Shown: one piece after another, positions 1 through 12,216 of the stretch
Layout of the letters: the number at the start of each line of letters is the position of its first letter
Position numbering within the stretch: the first letter of the stretch is position 1
DNA from: Amaranthus tricolor
Lineage: Eukaryota > Streptophyta > Magnoliopsida > Caryophyllales > Amaranthaceae
Direction: 5' to 3'
NCBI RefSeq assembly: GCF_026212465.1
Contig: NC_080049.1
Coordinates: forward strand, 18,263,578-18,327,577
DNA: 64,000 nt
The notes under the pieces: generated by a model
The model's database searches: none
Told to the model about the DNA's origin: nothing
Seen by the model: the letters and a program-made list of their open reading frames with translations, nothing else
Made by a program: the position numbers and the translations under genes

Positions 1-74
1 AATCATCTTCTCTATTGATCTTTCCGCATAACTTGGCAAGGCAGTAAAAACAAGTTTCCACCAGCACTTAACTC

Positions 75-1801
75 TAAGGGTGTTCAAAAATATCCGGTTT
101 CGAAAACCCGATTTCCGATTTTTAAAAGCGGGTAAATTACCTGGTTTACCGAATTCGAATAATTCGGGTCGGGTACCCGGTTTTAAAATCGGGTATTCGG
201 GTCGGATACGAATCGCGAACTTTGGTAAACCAGGTACCCGGTATCCGGTTTGTATTTTTTTTTATTTCCAAAACCCTAAAATCCTAAATGAATTAATCAA
301 CCTTGGGCCTATCCCAGTATCCCGTCTTTTTCCTCCTTCATTCTTGCTGGCTGCTGCTTGCCTTCTTCCTCCTTCACTCTTCACTGACAATTAATCAACA
401 TTCAAGTTTAATCTTGCTTCTTCAATCTTCAGTTCTTCACGCCGTCATCTTGCTTCTTCTTCACCATTCATGTTGAGACGTCATCTTCTTCTTCTTTAGT
501 TCTTCAGTTCTTTAATTGGGTAAGTTTTTTTTAATTCATCACCATTCTTAGTTCATCACCATTCTTCTTCTTCTCCAGATCTTCTTAATTTTTCGCATTT
601 TCTGATTTTTGTCACAGATTTAATTTTTTTTGCATTTTCGAATTTTGTCATCCTAGTTCATCACCATTTTCGCATTTTCAATTTTGTCTAGATCTTCTTC
701 AGTACCTATTAAAATTTATTTTTTTCCATTTTCGATTTTGTCATCTTAGTTCATCACCATTTTCGCATTTTCGATTTTGTCACAGATCTTCTTCAGTACT
801 TATTTAAATTTTTTTTTCCATTTTCGATTTTGTCATAGATTTATTCAACCATTTTCGGTAGTGAATTGAAGATCTACATGGATTCTTACCCGCCGGTACC
901 ACCATCTAGATTTTCGGTAGCTCTTTATCATTTGTTCAAAATTCTGATATTTGTTCTGATATTCTGATTTTTGTTGTGATATTCTGATTTTCGCTAGCCA
1001 TTTAATTTGATGAACTGTTGATTGTGAATTGATTGTACAACTACTGATGAACTGATTGTGAATTGTTTACTTCTACAAATCCTTTGTTTTTTGCTTTACA
1101 TTTAGAGAAAATAATTGATTGTGATGAACTGAATTGTGATGAATTGATGAATAAACTGATTGTTAATGATTCATGTAAGTTGTGAGTTGCGATTTGTGAT
1201 TATCTTAGATGAAATTGTGATTATCTTAGCTGAAATTGTGATGAACTTAGCTGAAAATTGTGATTATCTTAAGGTAAATTGGAAATGATTCATGTAAGTT
1301 GTGACTTGTGACTTGTGGTGACTATCTTAGCTGAAAGGTCTTGGAATTCAACTTACTAATGCTTGAATTAACCTGTTCGTGCTCTTGGTTTAGGTAATGC
1401 ATTAACTTTGGTGCATCCGGAGGTCATAATCGATGAAACTCTTGATGTCGTTGAAGATGATTAATGGAGCTTAAAGTTCCAACTTAAAAATTTTAATCGC
1501 GTGCTTTTAGTTTATGGAATTATGAGTTTATGGAATTATTGTTGTATTTTAATTAACTAATGGTTGTATTTTAGTAGTTTATGACTAATTAAGTTAAGTA
1601 TTTTAATATTATTTGAATCATATATAAAAAAAATGTTAAAAGAAATAAAGGAAAAAAAACGTTTTTAACAAAACCAGGTATCCGGTTTCCGACCCGGTTT
1701 AAACAGGGTCGGATCCGGAACATAATGTTAAGTATCTAGAAAACCGGGTACCCGGTTTTTCGGAACCAGGTCGACCCGGTATCCGGTTTTAAACATCCCT
1801 A
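75..1801. mobile_element. Non-autonomous hAT DNA transposon
   Basis: The element starts TAAGGGTGTTCAAAA and ends with the near inverted copy TTTTAAACATCCCTA. Both ends are followed inward by runs of CCGGT/ACCCGG motifs, typical of hAT subterminal repeats. It is bounded by a perfect 8-bp direct repeat CTTAACTC (67-74 and 1802-1809), the target-duplication length of the hAT superfamily. No long transposase ORF is present. Two short exon-like pieces survive: an ATG at 878 followed by about a dozen codons, and a possible last exon at 1394-1464 after a TTTAG acceptor, ending in an acidic tail. That pattern suggests an internal-deletion derivative of an autonomous element. The middle (540-850) has imperfect repeats built on a CATTTTCGATTTTGTCA motif. 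Confidence 0.85.
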
Positions 1802-2112
1802 CTTAACTCTTGATTAATCACTAATCAGGAGCGTAAGTGGTTTGATTAATTGTTCTGCAAAAACAATACAGGAACAATTTGACGCTAGAATGAGTGCCTG
1901 TTTTTCTTTCTTTACCAAAAGGTTACCTTAAGAATTTTCAATAAGAGAAGATACCGAGCAATTCACAAAATCAAAGCCAGAAAACAAATCAATCTAGAAG
2001 AAGTAGGTCTCATAGGAGGAGATCTACTGAAACTGGAAACATAGCATAAACAATAGTTGATGAAAGGCAAAGTCTTAGGCAATCACAGAGCTCTCTGAGA
2101 GAGCAACAAAAT

Positions 2113-3645
2113 GTGTCAAACTCTCAGATGCATGAGGAAACACCAATAACACCGCATGCTGGAGGAATTCAGCCACAATTTAATCTTACCGGAGATGCAT
2201 TAGTTCATCTGGAAGCTACGCTAGCTAATGCTATAAGAACAGAAAGGGAAGATGCTAATCCATCTCTTGGAGAGCAGATTTCCACTAAAAGAAAACTGGA
2301 AGAGAAAGATGAGCCATACATCCCTCATTCCAGTAAAAGACATAAAGCTAGAAAATCAGTTCAATTGGGTTCTGGCAAGGATAAAAGTGTTTAAGCTGAT
2401 GATGATGGAGAGTCCATCCAGGGAAAGAAGTATGCTTGGTACAGGACTCCATCAAATCCAGGAAAATCGTCCCAGCAGGGGACACACATACAAAAGGGGT
2501 GGACTGTAACAGTCTATCCACAAACTGATTCCCAGGCAACAATAAGGGAATCAGAGAAAACAAAAAGAGCTTCTACAATGAGCAGGTTGGGAAAAAATCC
2601 CAGTCGCTCAGGAATCTGGAAGAGGGTTGGTGCTTCACAATCATCCTTGAAAATTCAGGTAGCGGAAAGTAGGTAGCCAGAGGTTCATTCCCTTAAAGGC
2701 AAGTTACCATACATTTTAGGATTACCCCCAAAGTTCCCAGAAAATCAGAAAATTGGATTTTCTAGGAAGACACCGTTTGTTCCAAAAATTGCTGCTTCAC
2801 CAGCAAAAAGAGTTAAATATCCTGCTCACCTGTCCTACAAAGGTGAAACCTGTCCAAATGCTCACTTGGCAGCATTTAATAGTGAAATCAACATAGATAG
2901 TCACACAAATGCAAGCTGGTGCAGGAATTTCATCTTAACTCTGACAGCCACAACACAAAAATGGGCTCAAAGTCTCCCAGAGGGCTCAATTTCGAATTTC
3001 GATGAGTTAGCTGAAAGGTTTAAAAGTCACATCTCATTAAGGACTGCCAGAATAAAGCAGCCCATTGATATGATGAGTATCAGACAAGGGAAAGATGAAT
3101 CCTTAAGGAACTATGTCTCTAGGTTCGATAAAGAAAGTCTACAAGTACCGAACCTTGAAGAAAATATTTTAACGTTTGCTTTCAAGTAAGGCTTAAACTA
3201 AAATAGGCCTGAAAGTGAAGCGTTAAAGTTCAGTAATCAGTGGACCTACTTGAAGACAATGAAGAAGGTCAGGGAGTACACTTAATCCCATGTTGATGTG
3301 GAGGATTTCAAGGCCATAACTGGGAGCATGGAGCAGAAAAGAAAAAGCACGGAGAAAGCCAGAAAGCCAGTTGAAAGGCAAGATCGGGGAAAAAAGTTGG
3401 TCAGAATTGAAGATCTTGATGTCCCAGAACTCAAAAATTATTCAAATTGTACACCATTGAAAGAGTCGAGGGCAAAGATTTTTAATGTACATAAAGAAGA
3501 TACCAAATGGCAATGCCCCATTCAAAGGAAGATGGCCAGAAAGAACCCAGATGCATTTTGCAAATTTAATGAATGTCCAGCTTAATGGACAGAGCATTGT
3601 AAATCTTTGATGAATAATATTGAAGACTTAATAAAAAGGGGTTAC
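2113..3645 (+). pseudogene. gag: Tat gag remnant
   Basis: Three open stretches (about 2113-2394, 2866-3189 and 3298-3585) carry gag features. The middle one matches the capsid-type retrotrans_gag domain, with the LPEGSISNFDELAERF and FDKESLQVP segments. The third runs into a zinc-knuckle-like signature (CKFNECP, then WTEHC and the NNIEDLIKRGYF segment) typical of Tat gag C-termini. A TAA at about 3583 interrupts that signature, and other stops and frameshifts separate the pieces. The first stretch has no ATG at its left edge and contains a basic, possibly nuclear-localising, KRHKARK segment. It is non-functional as it stands. Confidence 0.75.
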
Positions 3646-3899
3646 TTTCAACCATAGAAGCAGGAAAAAGGTTCCGGCAAAAGGCAGTCCAAGAGCGGGA
3701 CAAAAGATGATGTGCACACCAGAAACACAGAGGAACCCGCACAAAAAAAGAAAAAAGAAATCTTTGTTATATTCCAGAAGACTGGGATATCGGATTCCGA
3801 AGCACATTTGAGAGCAACAATTGCTCCCTGATTTGAGCTAATAGAGGTAATAGAGCAACAGGAATCACCACCCATGTCAGATATGACATTCACAAGGGT

Positions 3900-4220
3900 G
3901 GACTGCAGAAGGGTATCATATCCTCACTCAGACCCCCTGGTAATGGTTGTAGATATACTGAGCAATCTGTGCATAGAGTTTTGGTAGATAATGGTGTGGA
4001 AGTAAACATAATTAATAAGTCTTGTTGGGATTAGATGGATCTCGAAAACAAGGTTTTGAAGAGATATTCTACTCCCATTTTTGGGTTTTTAGGAGAATCA
4101 GTACAGGCAGAAGGGAAAATTACTATGCCTGTAACAATCACATATAACAAGGGGTTACTATCACAATTTCCTAGGAATTTTATGTCATTGATGCTCCAAC
4201 CACGTACAATTGTATTCTGA
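3900..4220 (+). pseudogene. Tat protease remnant
   Basis: After a disrupted spacer, a stretch at about 3970-4020 reads RVLVDNGVEVNII, the aspartic-protease active-site region, in which the usual DGGS-type loop is altered to DNG. A TAG then falls before MDLENK, and the frame continues to about 4220 through the expected protease C-terminal half. It is the retroviral-type protease of the polyprotein, inactivated by at least one stop and a changed active-site loop. The spacer at 4221-4900 has one ORF (4461-4880) that matches the acidic pre-RT linker, including a segment resembling the DMPGIDPEI motif seen just before gypsy RT. Confidence 0.65.
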
Positions 4221-4904
4221 AAGGAAGTTTATTGTCGCAATATAACTCGCATTCCTTCCACTCATCATCAAACCTTACTTTTTGTGGGGGAGACATGGAA
4301 GGGTGGAAGAGCAAGAGGAAAGCAGAAAAGGGCAAGGTCTTGCAATTTCATGAATAATGCAAGTGCTGAACCACAAAAATAGAAAGGAAAATAAAAGGTG
4401 CTACAAATAGAATTGGTGCCAGAAAAAACATTTGAAAAATAGAAAAGGTCGTGCAAAAAAATGAAAATTTTCGCATCTTCATCTGAGTCTGGGACTCAGA
4501 AATCTCTTGAAATAGATCCCAGACCTTCTGAGGATGAAAATGTAAAGAAGAGTACCCCACAAATGGAGATTGACCATCAAGAGGTAGAAGAAGTTGCCTT
4601 GATTGAGGGAACTGACAAGATTGTAAGAATTGGAGGAAATCTGGATCCTCAGATTTGTATCCACCTGATCCACGTTTTGAGACAAACTGCTGAACTCTTT
4701 GCCTATTCAACAGCTGATATGCCAGGCATTGACCCAGAAATAGTCACCCACAAGCTCAAAATCTATGAAGGGGTCAAGCCGATTAAGCAGAACAAAAAAA
4801 GAAACTTCAAAGTTGCTGAATGTTGGATTCTTAGAAGAATGTCTCTACCCAGAATGACTGGCAAATGTTGTTTTGGTTAAAAGCCCAAGCTAGGGAAATG
4901 GAAA

Positions 4905-5870
4905 ATGTGTATATATTTTACTAGTTTAAATAAATGTTGCCCTAAGGATTGTTACCCCTTACCTAGGATAGACCAGTTAGTTGATTTAACTGCTGCGTAT
5001 GCTCTGTTATCATGCATGGATGCATTTTCTGGCTTTCATCAGATCTTTATGGACCCTGCTATCAAAGAAAAACCAGCATTTATATGCTCCGTAGGGGTAT
5101 TTAATTATATCATGATGCCTTTCGGTTTAATGAATGCGGGGGCAACCTATCGGAGGTTGATGGATAAAATTTTTAAAGATCAGAGGGGTAGAAACTTAGA
5201 GTTATATGTAGATGATTCAATTGTGAATAGCAAAACAGAAGAAGATATGATTATAGATTTACAGGAAACGTTTGACAATATGAGAAAGTATAAAATGAAA
5301 CTTCATCCCAGAAAGTGTGTTTTCGGAATTAGGTTCGGGAAGTTTTTAGGCTACTTAGTTAGCCAGAGAGGAATCGATGCAAATCCAGAAAAGTTTCAGG
5401 CGGTAATTAATCCGACAGAACCAAAAAGCAGGCATGAAGTAATGCAACTAACTGGGAGGATGACAGCCCTTTCTAGGTTTATCTCTACGTCAGCTGAGAA
5501 AATAATGTCGTTCTTCAAAGTTTTGAAAGGGAACAAGAATTTTGAGTGGGGTGAACAGCAAAGTCAAGCTTTTAGGGAGTTAAAAGAGCACCTACATAGT
5601 CTGCCAACTCTGGCAAGACCAATAACAAGTGAAAATTTATACTTGTACATATCAACAACTCAACGTACAGTGAGTGCAGCATTAATCAAGGAGGAAAACA
5701 AAATTTAGCTCCCAATATACTTTGTATGTAAATTATTGCTAGATGTCGAGACCAGATATTCAATGCTTGAGAAAGCAGCATATGCTGTGATTGTTGCTGC
5801 CAGAAAGTTAAGACCATACTTTGATGCTCATCAAGTAGTGGTCTTAACGGACCTGCCATAGAAAAAAAAA
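4905..5870 (+). pseudogene. Tat reverse transcriptase and first RNase H remnant
   Basis: A 267-residue open stretch (to 5708) carries the gypsy RT core. It has CCPKDCYPLPRIDQLVD, then the MDAFSGFHQI segment with a catalytic Asp, the MPFGLMNAGATYRRLMD block, and the catalytic YVDD box at about 5205. It ends early in RNase H at a TAG (5706-5708). RNase H resemblance continues in the same region to about 5870 (VETRYSMLEKAAYAV-like) before another stop. The catalytic Asp pair of the RT is intact, but the polyprotein is broken on both sides. Confidence 0.85.
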
Positions 5871-5901
5871 AAGTTTAGAGAATATTGAGAGATCTGGCAA
5901 A

Positions 5902-6519
5902 TTGGCAAAATGGGCCATAGCATTAAATGGGTTGGGAGTCAAATACCAACCCAGAAAAGCAATCAAAGGTCAAGCGCTGGCAGATATTTTTGCGGAGTGG
6001 ACAACCCAGGACGAAAGTGAAGAGCCAATTTGGCAACTGTTAACTGATGGGTCATCTAAACTCGTTGGTGCAGGGGCTAGATTAGTATTAATAACACCTG
6101 AAGGGAAAGTCATAGAGTATGCTCTGAAATTTCAATTCAAAGCAACTAACAATGAAGCAGAATATGAAGCTGTTATTGCTGGTTTGCAGTTGTGTAAAGC
6201 TTTGGAAGCCTGAATATTCAGTTTAAGGAGTGACTCCCAGTTAGTGGTGAACCAGATTCATGGATAGTATGAAGCTAGAGATGCCAACATGCAAAAATAT
6301 TTGAAAAAGACACAGGAATTGATTTCTAGGTTTGAGGTTGTCCATGTTGAGAGACTACCTAGGTCTCAGAATGAGCAAGCTGATGCACTTTCTAAATTGG
6401 GGAGTTCCAGCATGAAAAATCTGAAAAGGTCAGTCCTAGTAGAAGTCAAACCTCTCAGTTCAATTCATGAAGATGCAACATCTGTCTTTAATATTGGAAA
6501 CGGAGATATTCCAGACTAG
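5902..6519 (+). pseudogene. Second, plant-type RNase H remnant (aRNH) of the Tat element
   Basis: An open stretch at 5902-6213 has the linker with ALADIFAEW, then TDGSSK, GAGARLVL and NNEAEYEAVIAGL. These are the Asp and Glu motifs of an archaeal/plant-type RNase H. A TGA at 6211-6213 interrupts it. Similarity resumes around 6289-6519 with the region containing NEQADALSKLGS, the final catalytic Asp block. A second RNase H downstream of the retroviral one is diagnostic of the Tat lineage and is the main reason for that assignment. Confidence 0.8.
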
Positions 6520-6599
6520 ATGAAAGACATCATCCAATATAAAGAACGTGGAGAACTTCCAGCGGACCTGATTCTTGCCAGAAAAGTAAATTGAAATCA

Positions 6600-7735
6600 C
6601 TCCAGTTTTGAATGATAGATGGAGAGCTGTATAAGAAGGCCAAGAATGGACCGTTACTAAAATGTATAACACCATCTGAGGCTGATTATATATTGAAAGA
6701 ACTGCATTAAGGGTGTTGTGATCATCATCTGGGAGCTCGTGCCCTAACACATAAGGCAATCGGAATTGGTTATTATTGGCCAACAACAATAGAAGATACC
6801 AGAAACTTAGTTCAGAAATGTGAAAAGTGCCAGAAGTTTGCGCCAAACATCATCCAGCCAGCATCTGAATTGAAATATGTTCATAATCGGTCCTATTTGC
6901 TCAGTGGAGACCGAACCTTCTAGGACTCTTTAAGCAAGTAGCAAGAGATAAAAAGTTTCTGATTGTTGCAATTGACTATTTTACAAAATGGGTAGAAGCT
7001 GAGTCACTAGCAACAATCATATCCAGAAAAGTAGAAAAGTTCATCTGGGAGAACATTATCACCAAATTCGAATTACCAAGAGTCCTTACTGTTGATAATG
7101 GAACCCAGTTTGATTGTGCAACATTGAGAAAATATCTGGAGGATTTCAAGATCGATGTAGCTTATTCATCGGTTTGCAATCCACAATGTAATGGTTTAGC
7201 AGAGGCTGCAAACAAACAGATTTTAAATGGTCTTCAGAAAAAGCTGGAATATGCAAAAGTCAGATGAGTTGATGAGATTTATGACGTTCTGTGGTCATTA
7301 AGGACAACAGTAAAAGAATCAACTGGCCAGACACCGTTTAGACTTGTTTATGGGTCAGAAGCACTCCTACCAGTTGAAATTAGAGTGCAAACTATAAGAT
7401 TGAAGCATCTGAGTCAAGAAGAGAACCAGGAATCTAGGCTTCTAGATTTAAAACTCATAGATTGAGATCAGAGAAAATGCAGCATGGAAAATAGCAACCT
7501 ATCAGAATAGGATTGCCAGATTATATAACAAAAAGGTCAAATACAGGACATTTCAAGTAGGAGATTTGGTTTCAAGGAATGTAAAGGCCACCCAGAAACA
7601 TGGGCATGGAAAGTTGTTAGAAAAATAGGAAGATCCTTATATAATCTCAAAAAAATTGTGGAAACGGAACGTACAAGTTAAAGATATCTGATAGAGAACC
7701 ACTAAAACATGAGTGGAATATAAGAATGTTAAAAA
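6600..7735 (+). pseudogene. Tat integrase remnant
   Basis: The HHCC zinc-binding region is visible as HHLGARALTHKA and CEKCQKF at about 6720-6840. The core follows with AIDYFTKWVEAE (first Asp, near 6970), LTVDNGTQF (second Asp, near 7090) and the PQCNGLAEAANK block (catalytic Glu, near 7200). After that comes the LVYGSEALLPVE segment common to Tat integrases. Several stops and frame changes occur, for example at about 6920 and 7266. The C-terminal chromatin-binding part fades out near 7735. It is dead as a gene but clear as a fossil. Confidence 0.8.
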
Positions 7736-8466
7736 GATATTATGTATAGATATACAAGAGCGTTTATAATCATTCATTTGTAAAAAAAAAAAGATTTAGT
7801 CAGATTCAATATATATACAGACATTTTATATAAAAGTTTATGTAATGATTAATGTAACACAGACAAAATAATAGAATGATGAAAAAGATCTAGTGGGAAA
7901 GCCATGACTTTCATAGTTAAGGAGCCCAACTGAGTTCATGGGGAAACCTTGTTTTTTTTTTATAACTAAAGAATCCAAAAAGTGTCTAAAGAAGATATCA
8001 GGCATGAGGAAAGATGAGGATAATTTATAACACCCAAGAACAAAAACCTTTTAAGTATTTTTCATAAATGAAAATACTCAAAAGTTGGGGGGTAAGAGGC
8101 AGATAACAGAAAGCGAAAAGGCTTGATTAGATACAGAAAACATATGTGGGAATTTGAAAGGGTTCAAGAAGCATATATTAGCTTGATTGAAGATATATGG
8201 CAAGAAGAGATTGGGAAAAGACTTATCAGTTATTTGTTCAGATACCTGTTCAAGTCATGTTAGTTATTTAGTCAGAAACCTCTTCAAGACATGGAGATGG
8301 ATATACAGAAGTATTATCAATTAATAAAAAGTTCATAAAGTGAAAAATGGTCAAGATAGTCAAATATTCATTCATTCAGTAGAAAATAAAGTTACAAGAA
8401 CCTGGAAGTGTTCAATATACAACAAAATTTTTGAAGCTTCTAGGGGTTAGAAAAGGAAAAAGAAGA
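7736..8466. other. Non-coding spacer 3' of the Tat pol region
   Basis: No ORF or recognisable gene is seen. A G-rich run at about 8085-8098 (GTTGGGGGGTAAGAGG) could be an internal polypurine tract. The rest is AT-rich spacer of the kind that separates integrase from the antisense ORF in Tat elements. Confidence 0.4.
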
Positions 8467-10090
8467 AAAAGTTTGATTTGTCGGCTGGAGGAGTCGTCGA
8501 GGCAGAAAGAGTAGAAGTACCAATTCCCTAGCCAGGTGATGCTTTGTATTGGGCCCTTAGGGTTGGAATGCATGAAGCTACTGGAGTTTCTGGAGCCAAG
8601 AAGGGTTCGATTTTAGACCATTCTAGGTTAGGATAAGCAGTAAAAACTGCATTCATTGCAAGCCAGAGAGTACCCTTCTTGGTTCTAGCCCTATCAGCCA
8701 CCAGGTGAGATTGAAACTAGGATTGAAAGTATTCAGTTGCTTTCGTTCTCTCCTGGGCCTTTAGGTGCTTCTTCTCAGTCTCCAGTTTTTCCACATTAGC
8801 TTCCAGAGCTGATATCTACTCCCTCAACCTATTTTTGTCACTCTTTGCAACGTCGATTATACACCTTTAAGTCCTTGTCAGATACTTGGACTTTGAAAGC
8901 TGAGATTTGTGGTGCAAAATTTCCTCATCCTTTTTATCAGAAGAGTGCTCAACAGAAGCCAAAGTATCTTCAACCTTCTTCAAATCTCTCTGAAGTCGGT
9001 CAGATTCTTCAACACCTTTGGCAATGGTTGCTTGTTGCTTTAAAATATAGTTGGACTGGGATATATGCTCAGCTTGTAGCTCCTTATGTTTGGCATTAAC
9101 CTCACTTATGTTTTTCTCAGCCTTTGTGAGCTCTTTGGCGGTCATTAATTAAGTTGGTTGCTGAGCTCAGTCTCCAAAAATTAGGTTTTACTCTTCCAAT
9201 TATTTATTTCATTCTGGTGAGAAAGTAGCTCAGATTCCAAGAACTGAATCTTCTCATTTAGGCCCTTTGATTCAATTGCAAGAGAGAATGAATCAGATTC
9301 CAATGCCAGGTCCCTAGCTTTGAGACTCTCCACCTCAGTCACAAGAGTGTTAATCTCAGCTTCTTGAGTTTGATTCTTCTGGAGAAAATTCTGAAGATCA
9401 AAATGGTATGTCCACTTAACCAGAGAATCTAGAATTAATCAACTGCATGCAATATAGAAACAGTCAGAAAAAAATTGAAGACAGGAAAAGTCAAGTATAA
9501 AATTTGAGTATGGATTCAGCTACCTCATCAAAGTCATGATGTGGGCCTTCCAGAAACCTCCCAACACTGGCCATGATGTCCATAGACCCAAATTGCTGGG
9601 AGGTGATCGCCTTATCCAGCTTTGTCTGGAAGGGTGTGATTCCTCTGGATGGGGGGCTTCAGCAACCCGTTTATTTACATTTTGTGTTCCAGACAATGAA
9701 AATATAAGTGAATGTTGAAATAAAGGAAATAGTATTAGAAAAAAGAGAGAGAGAGATGGGAATACCTTCAACTAGAAAAACTTCAGCAGAATTAGGGTCC
9801 TCACTTACAAGAGGACTTCCTCAGTTTCAGCTTCACCCTCCATGACATGTTGCGGGTCATGGGAGGGACTCTCGCCAACAATCTCCTCAGCAACAGCAAC
9901 TGGAAGATTGGTATGTACAGATTGAGTCCCATCATCAGTTTATGGGACAGATGTTTCTTCAACAACCTCAACCTGGGGGGGCAGAGATGACAAAAGGGTC
10001 CACAAGGTCCACAATAACATCAGGTGGGCCCATGGTTACCTCAGCCACCGAAACAGAGGGATCAGCAACAGTTATATGCTCTACATTAAT
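8467..10090 (-). pseudogene. Antisense ORF (aORF) remnant of the Tat element, coiled-coil protein
   Basis: Read on the minus strand, the only intact stretch is 8867-9145 (92 aa). It is almost entirely charged heptad-like sequence (TKAEKNISEVNAKHKELQ and similar), a long coiled coil. Flanking minus-strand sequence to about 9430 keeps the same Glu/Leu/Lys-rich character, and 9780-10080 on the minus strand is an acidic Val/Pro/Glu-rich linker. Tat elements are known to carry an antisense ORF between pol and the 3' LTR, often with a coiled-coil part. Its position and orientation here fit that. It is broken by stops, and function is unknown in the family. Confidence 0.55.
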
Positions 10091-10100
10091 TTCATGATTT

Positions 10101-10560
10101 TTAGCCTTTTTCACTAAGATGTTGCCAATCACATAACCCCGCATTAGCTAGCAAACTTCGATTATTAGCATATTTAAACAATTTACAGAAAAAATGAAAC
10201 ACTTTATTAACACTTTTGGAATAAACTAACCACTTTCGATCACTAATTTCACCATTACTTAATTTTCGAGCAAAATAGGAATAGGAAAATTTCATATTAT
10301 TATCCAAAGGAAAATCAAGATTCGATTCTCTTATAGTTCCCTTTTCTATAATGATGTCCCTTAATTTATTATCAAGGTTACCCCAATCTTTAGGATAAAA
10401 AATAATCCAATTTTGAACTTGTTTTTTCATCTTCATGCATATCATTACTTGGATTATGGACTTCATCATCTTGCATATCATTACTTGGATTATCAACTTC
10501 ATCATCTTCATTGACATTATTATTTATGAATTCAGTGGCATTCAACTCCACTTTTATTTA
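10101..10560 (-). pseudogene. hAT transposase N-terminal fragment (ZMYM1/TTF-type)
   Basis: Minus-strand translation contains [17 protein letters not shown], then an [17 protein letters not shown] block and [11 protein letters not shown] with DWQHLSEK. This is the TTF-type zinc-finger N-terminal module of plant hAT transposases related to ZMYM1. Upstream, a different frame gives an acidic leader with a tandem repeat of a [14 protein letters not shown] unit, so a frameshift lies near 10390-10420. The downstream catalytic part is missing; at about 10110 the sequence joins the Tat antisense region. It is a truncated, frameshifted relic. Confidence 0.7.
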
Positions 10561-12060
10561 TCTCCACCTTAATCTTAATTGAATAAATTTTAGAAAATAA
10601 AAAATATCAACGAAAAAAAATATAGGAAAAACATATATATAAAAAATCAAAAAATAGGAAAAAGGAGAAATAAATTACCAGATTATTTGCTTGATTGCTT
10701 CAATTGTTTAATCCCCACATGATTGCTCTATATAGATTGAAAATCCATTTATACTGTTTTTATGTAATTGATAGATGTAGTATTTTTTGGGGAAAATTTT
10801 CCATCTATGTTTAATTGGGAAATTAGATTCATCATTAGCAAATTGTAGGTGAACGTGAATTAGGCTAAATGAAAGAATAGATAGAAAAGACAAAGGGAGA
10901 TAGAAATTAGAACGGATGGGTTGAAAATTACTACTCTATTAGTACTGACTACTCTATTAGTATAGATTCATCATATTCACAGAAGTAGAGTAGTACTTAT
11001 CACTCTATTATTTCTATAGCCTTTAGGATTTTTTTTTTAAATTACCCATATAACTTTTAGCTTTCTCTTTCCCATTTGCTTTAATGGGCCCTAAGCATTT
11101 GCACTTCCAAACAACCCTAAAAACATAGCAATCATTTCTAATGATATTAGTATAGTTTTAATTGATACATTTACACTATATAATTATGGCACAATCTCAT
11201 ATTAGGAACAATAATGTTAGATATACATAGTTATAATGAACTAAACAAACTAGTAGTGTTAAATTCGAAATCAAATGTTAAGTCTTGATTGTATGTAAAT
11301 TGACAAATAAAAAAGATAGCAAAGAAATGATGCTAATGGAGATGATACTCAAGCTTTAATCAATAATGTTGATTTTTGAGTTCTGATTATGGAGTTTCTA
11401 TTTTTGATGTACTTAAAAGCTTGCATTTTCTTGTTCCTCTCACTCGAAATTTGAGGATTGATTTCACCATTGTTGACCTAAGTTTTGTTGGTTTTGCAAA
11501 TAAAAAAGGAGAAATAATCCCTTTTGTGTTAAAGATGAAAAATGTAAAATTTTGATGAAACAAAAGGGTAATAAGTCAGAGGAGCTAGGTGTCATTGGTG
11601 ATGAAAATCGATGGTGGAACTGTGGTTGTTGGCAAAGTCTAGTAGAGAGGGTGGTTGTTTGGTAGAGGAGTTAGGTTTTTTTTTATTTTTTTTATTTTTA
11701 AGGTTAAAAAATGTCAAAGAAAGTCAAAAAAATCACCCCATTAAAGGTAACATGCATAACAGAGTACAAGTTATTTAGCGCTTTCTTTACAGATAGGCAT
11801 CAAAGGTTAGCTTTTTGTAGAATAAATTTAAGGTTGACTCTTTATTTGCAAATAGGCTTAAAGTTAGCCTTTTAGATGTAATTTTTCCTTAATTGTATTA
11901 GTTTCTCCATTTTGCTTTCCTCATTTATTATTTAATATTAATATTAATTGAAAATTATTTTTCCTATTTCTAATGATAAAGATGAAAGAAAAAAATTAGG
12001 TTTGCTCTTCCCCATTCAATATTCATCATCACTTTCATTTTTTTTTTCTCTTCGTCCCTT
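10561..12060. other. AT-rich intergenic DNA without a recognised gene
   Basis: No credible coding exon is seen on either strand. Short near-repeats of ACTACTCTATTAGTA occur at 10930-11010, and homopolymer A/T runs are frequent. A GGGCCCTAAGCATTTG patch at about 11090 may be an old hAT end but cannot be confirmed. Confidence 0.4.
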
Positions 12061-12093
12061 CCCAAAACCCTTTTTTTTCTCTGTTCTTTCGTT

Positions 12094-12216
12094 ATGGCGC
12101 ATCAAATTTCCTTCCCATTTCATGTAAACCCAAATGCAAACAAAGCAAGTGACCTCATCTTTTCCTCTAAATCTCGAAGCTGGGGCAACACTACCTTTCC
12201 TTTCTCCTTCGCCTGA
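12094..12216 (+). other. Short ORF (40 aa) resembling a plastid transit-peptide first exon
   Basis: An ATG in good context (GTTATGGC) follows a CT-rich leader like plant 5' UTRs. The 40 codons are rich in Ser, Phe, Pro and Asn and poor in acids, like a chloroplast transit peptide, and end at TGA 12214-12216. A second frame continues similar composition to about 12265. No downstream exon could be recognised, so this could be an orphan first exon, a gene fragment or chance. Confidence 0.25.

Larger units (their letters stand above)
1810..10110 (+). mobile_element. Decayed Ty3/gypsy retrotransposon, Tat lineage
   Basis: The order gag, protease, RT, RNase H, a second plant-type RNase H, integrase, and then an antisense coiled-coil ORF is the known layout of the Tat (Retand/Ogre) lineage. 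Every domain is interrupted by stops or frameshifts, so the copy is dead. I could not identify its LTRs. The left part is interrupted by, or abuts, the hAT element at 75-1801. The right end is taken at about 10110, where homology changes to a hAT transposase fragment. Positions 1810-2112 hold only leader-like DNA with no ORF. Outer limits are estimates. Confidence 0.8.
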
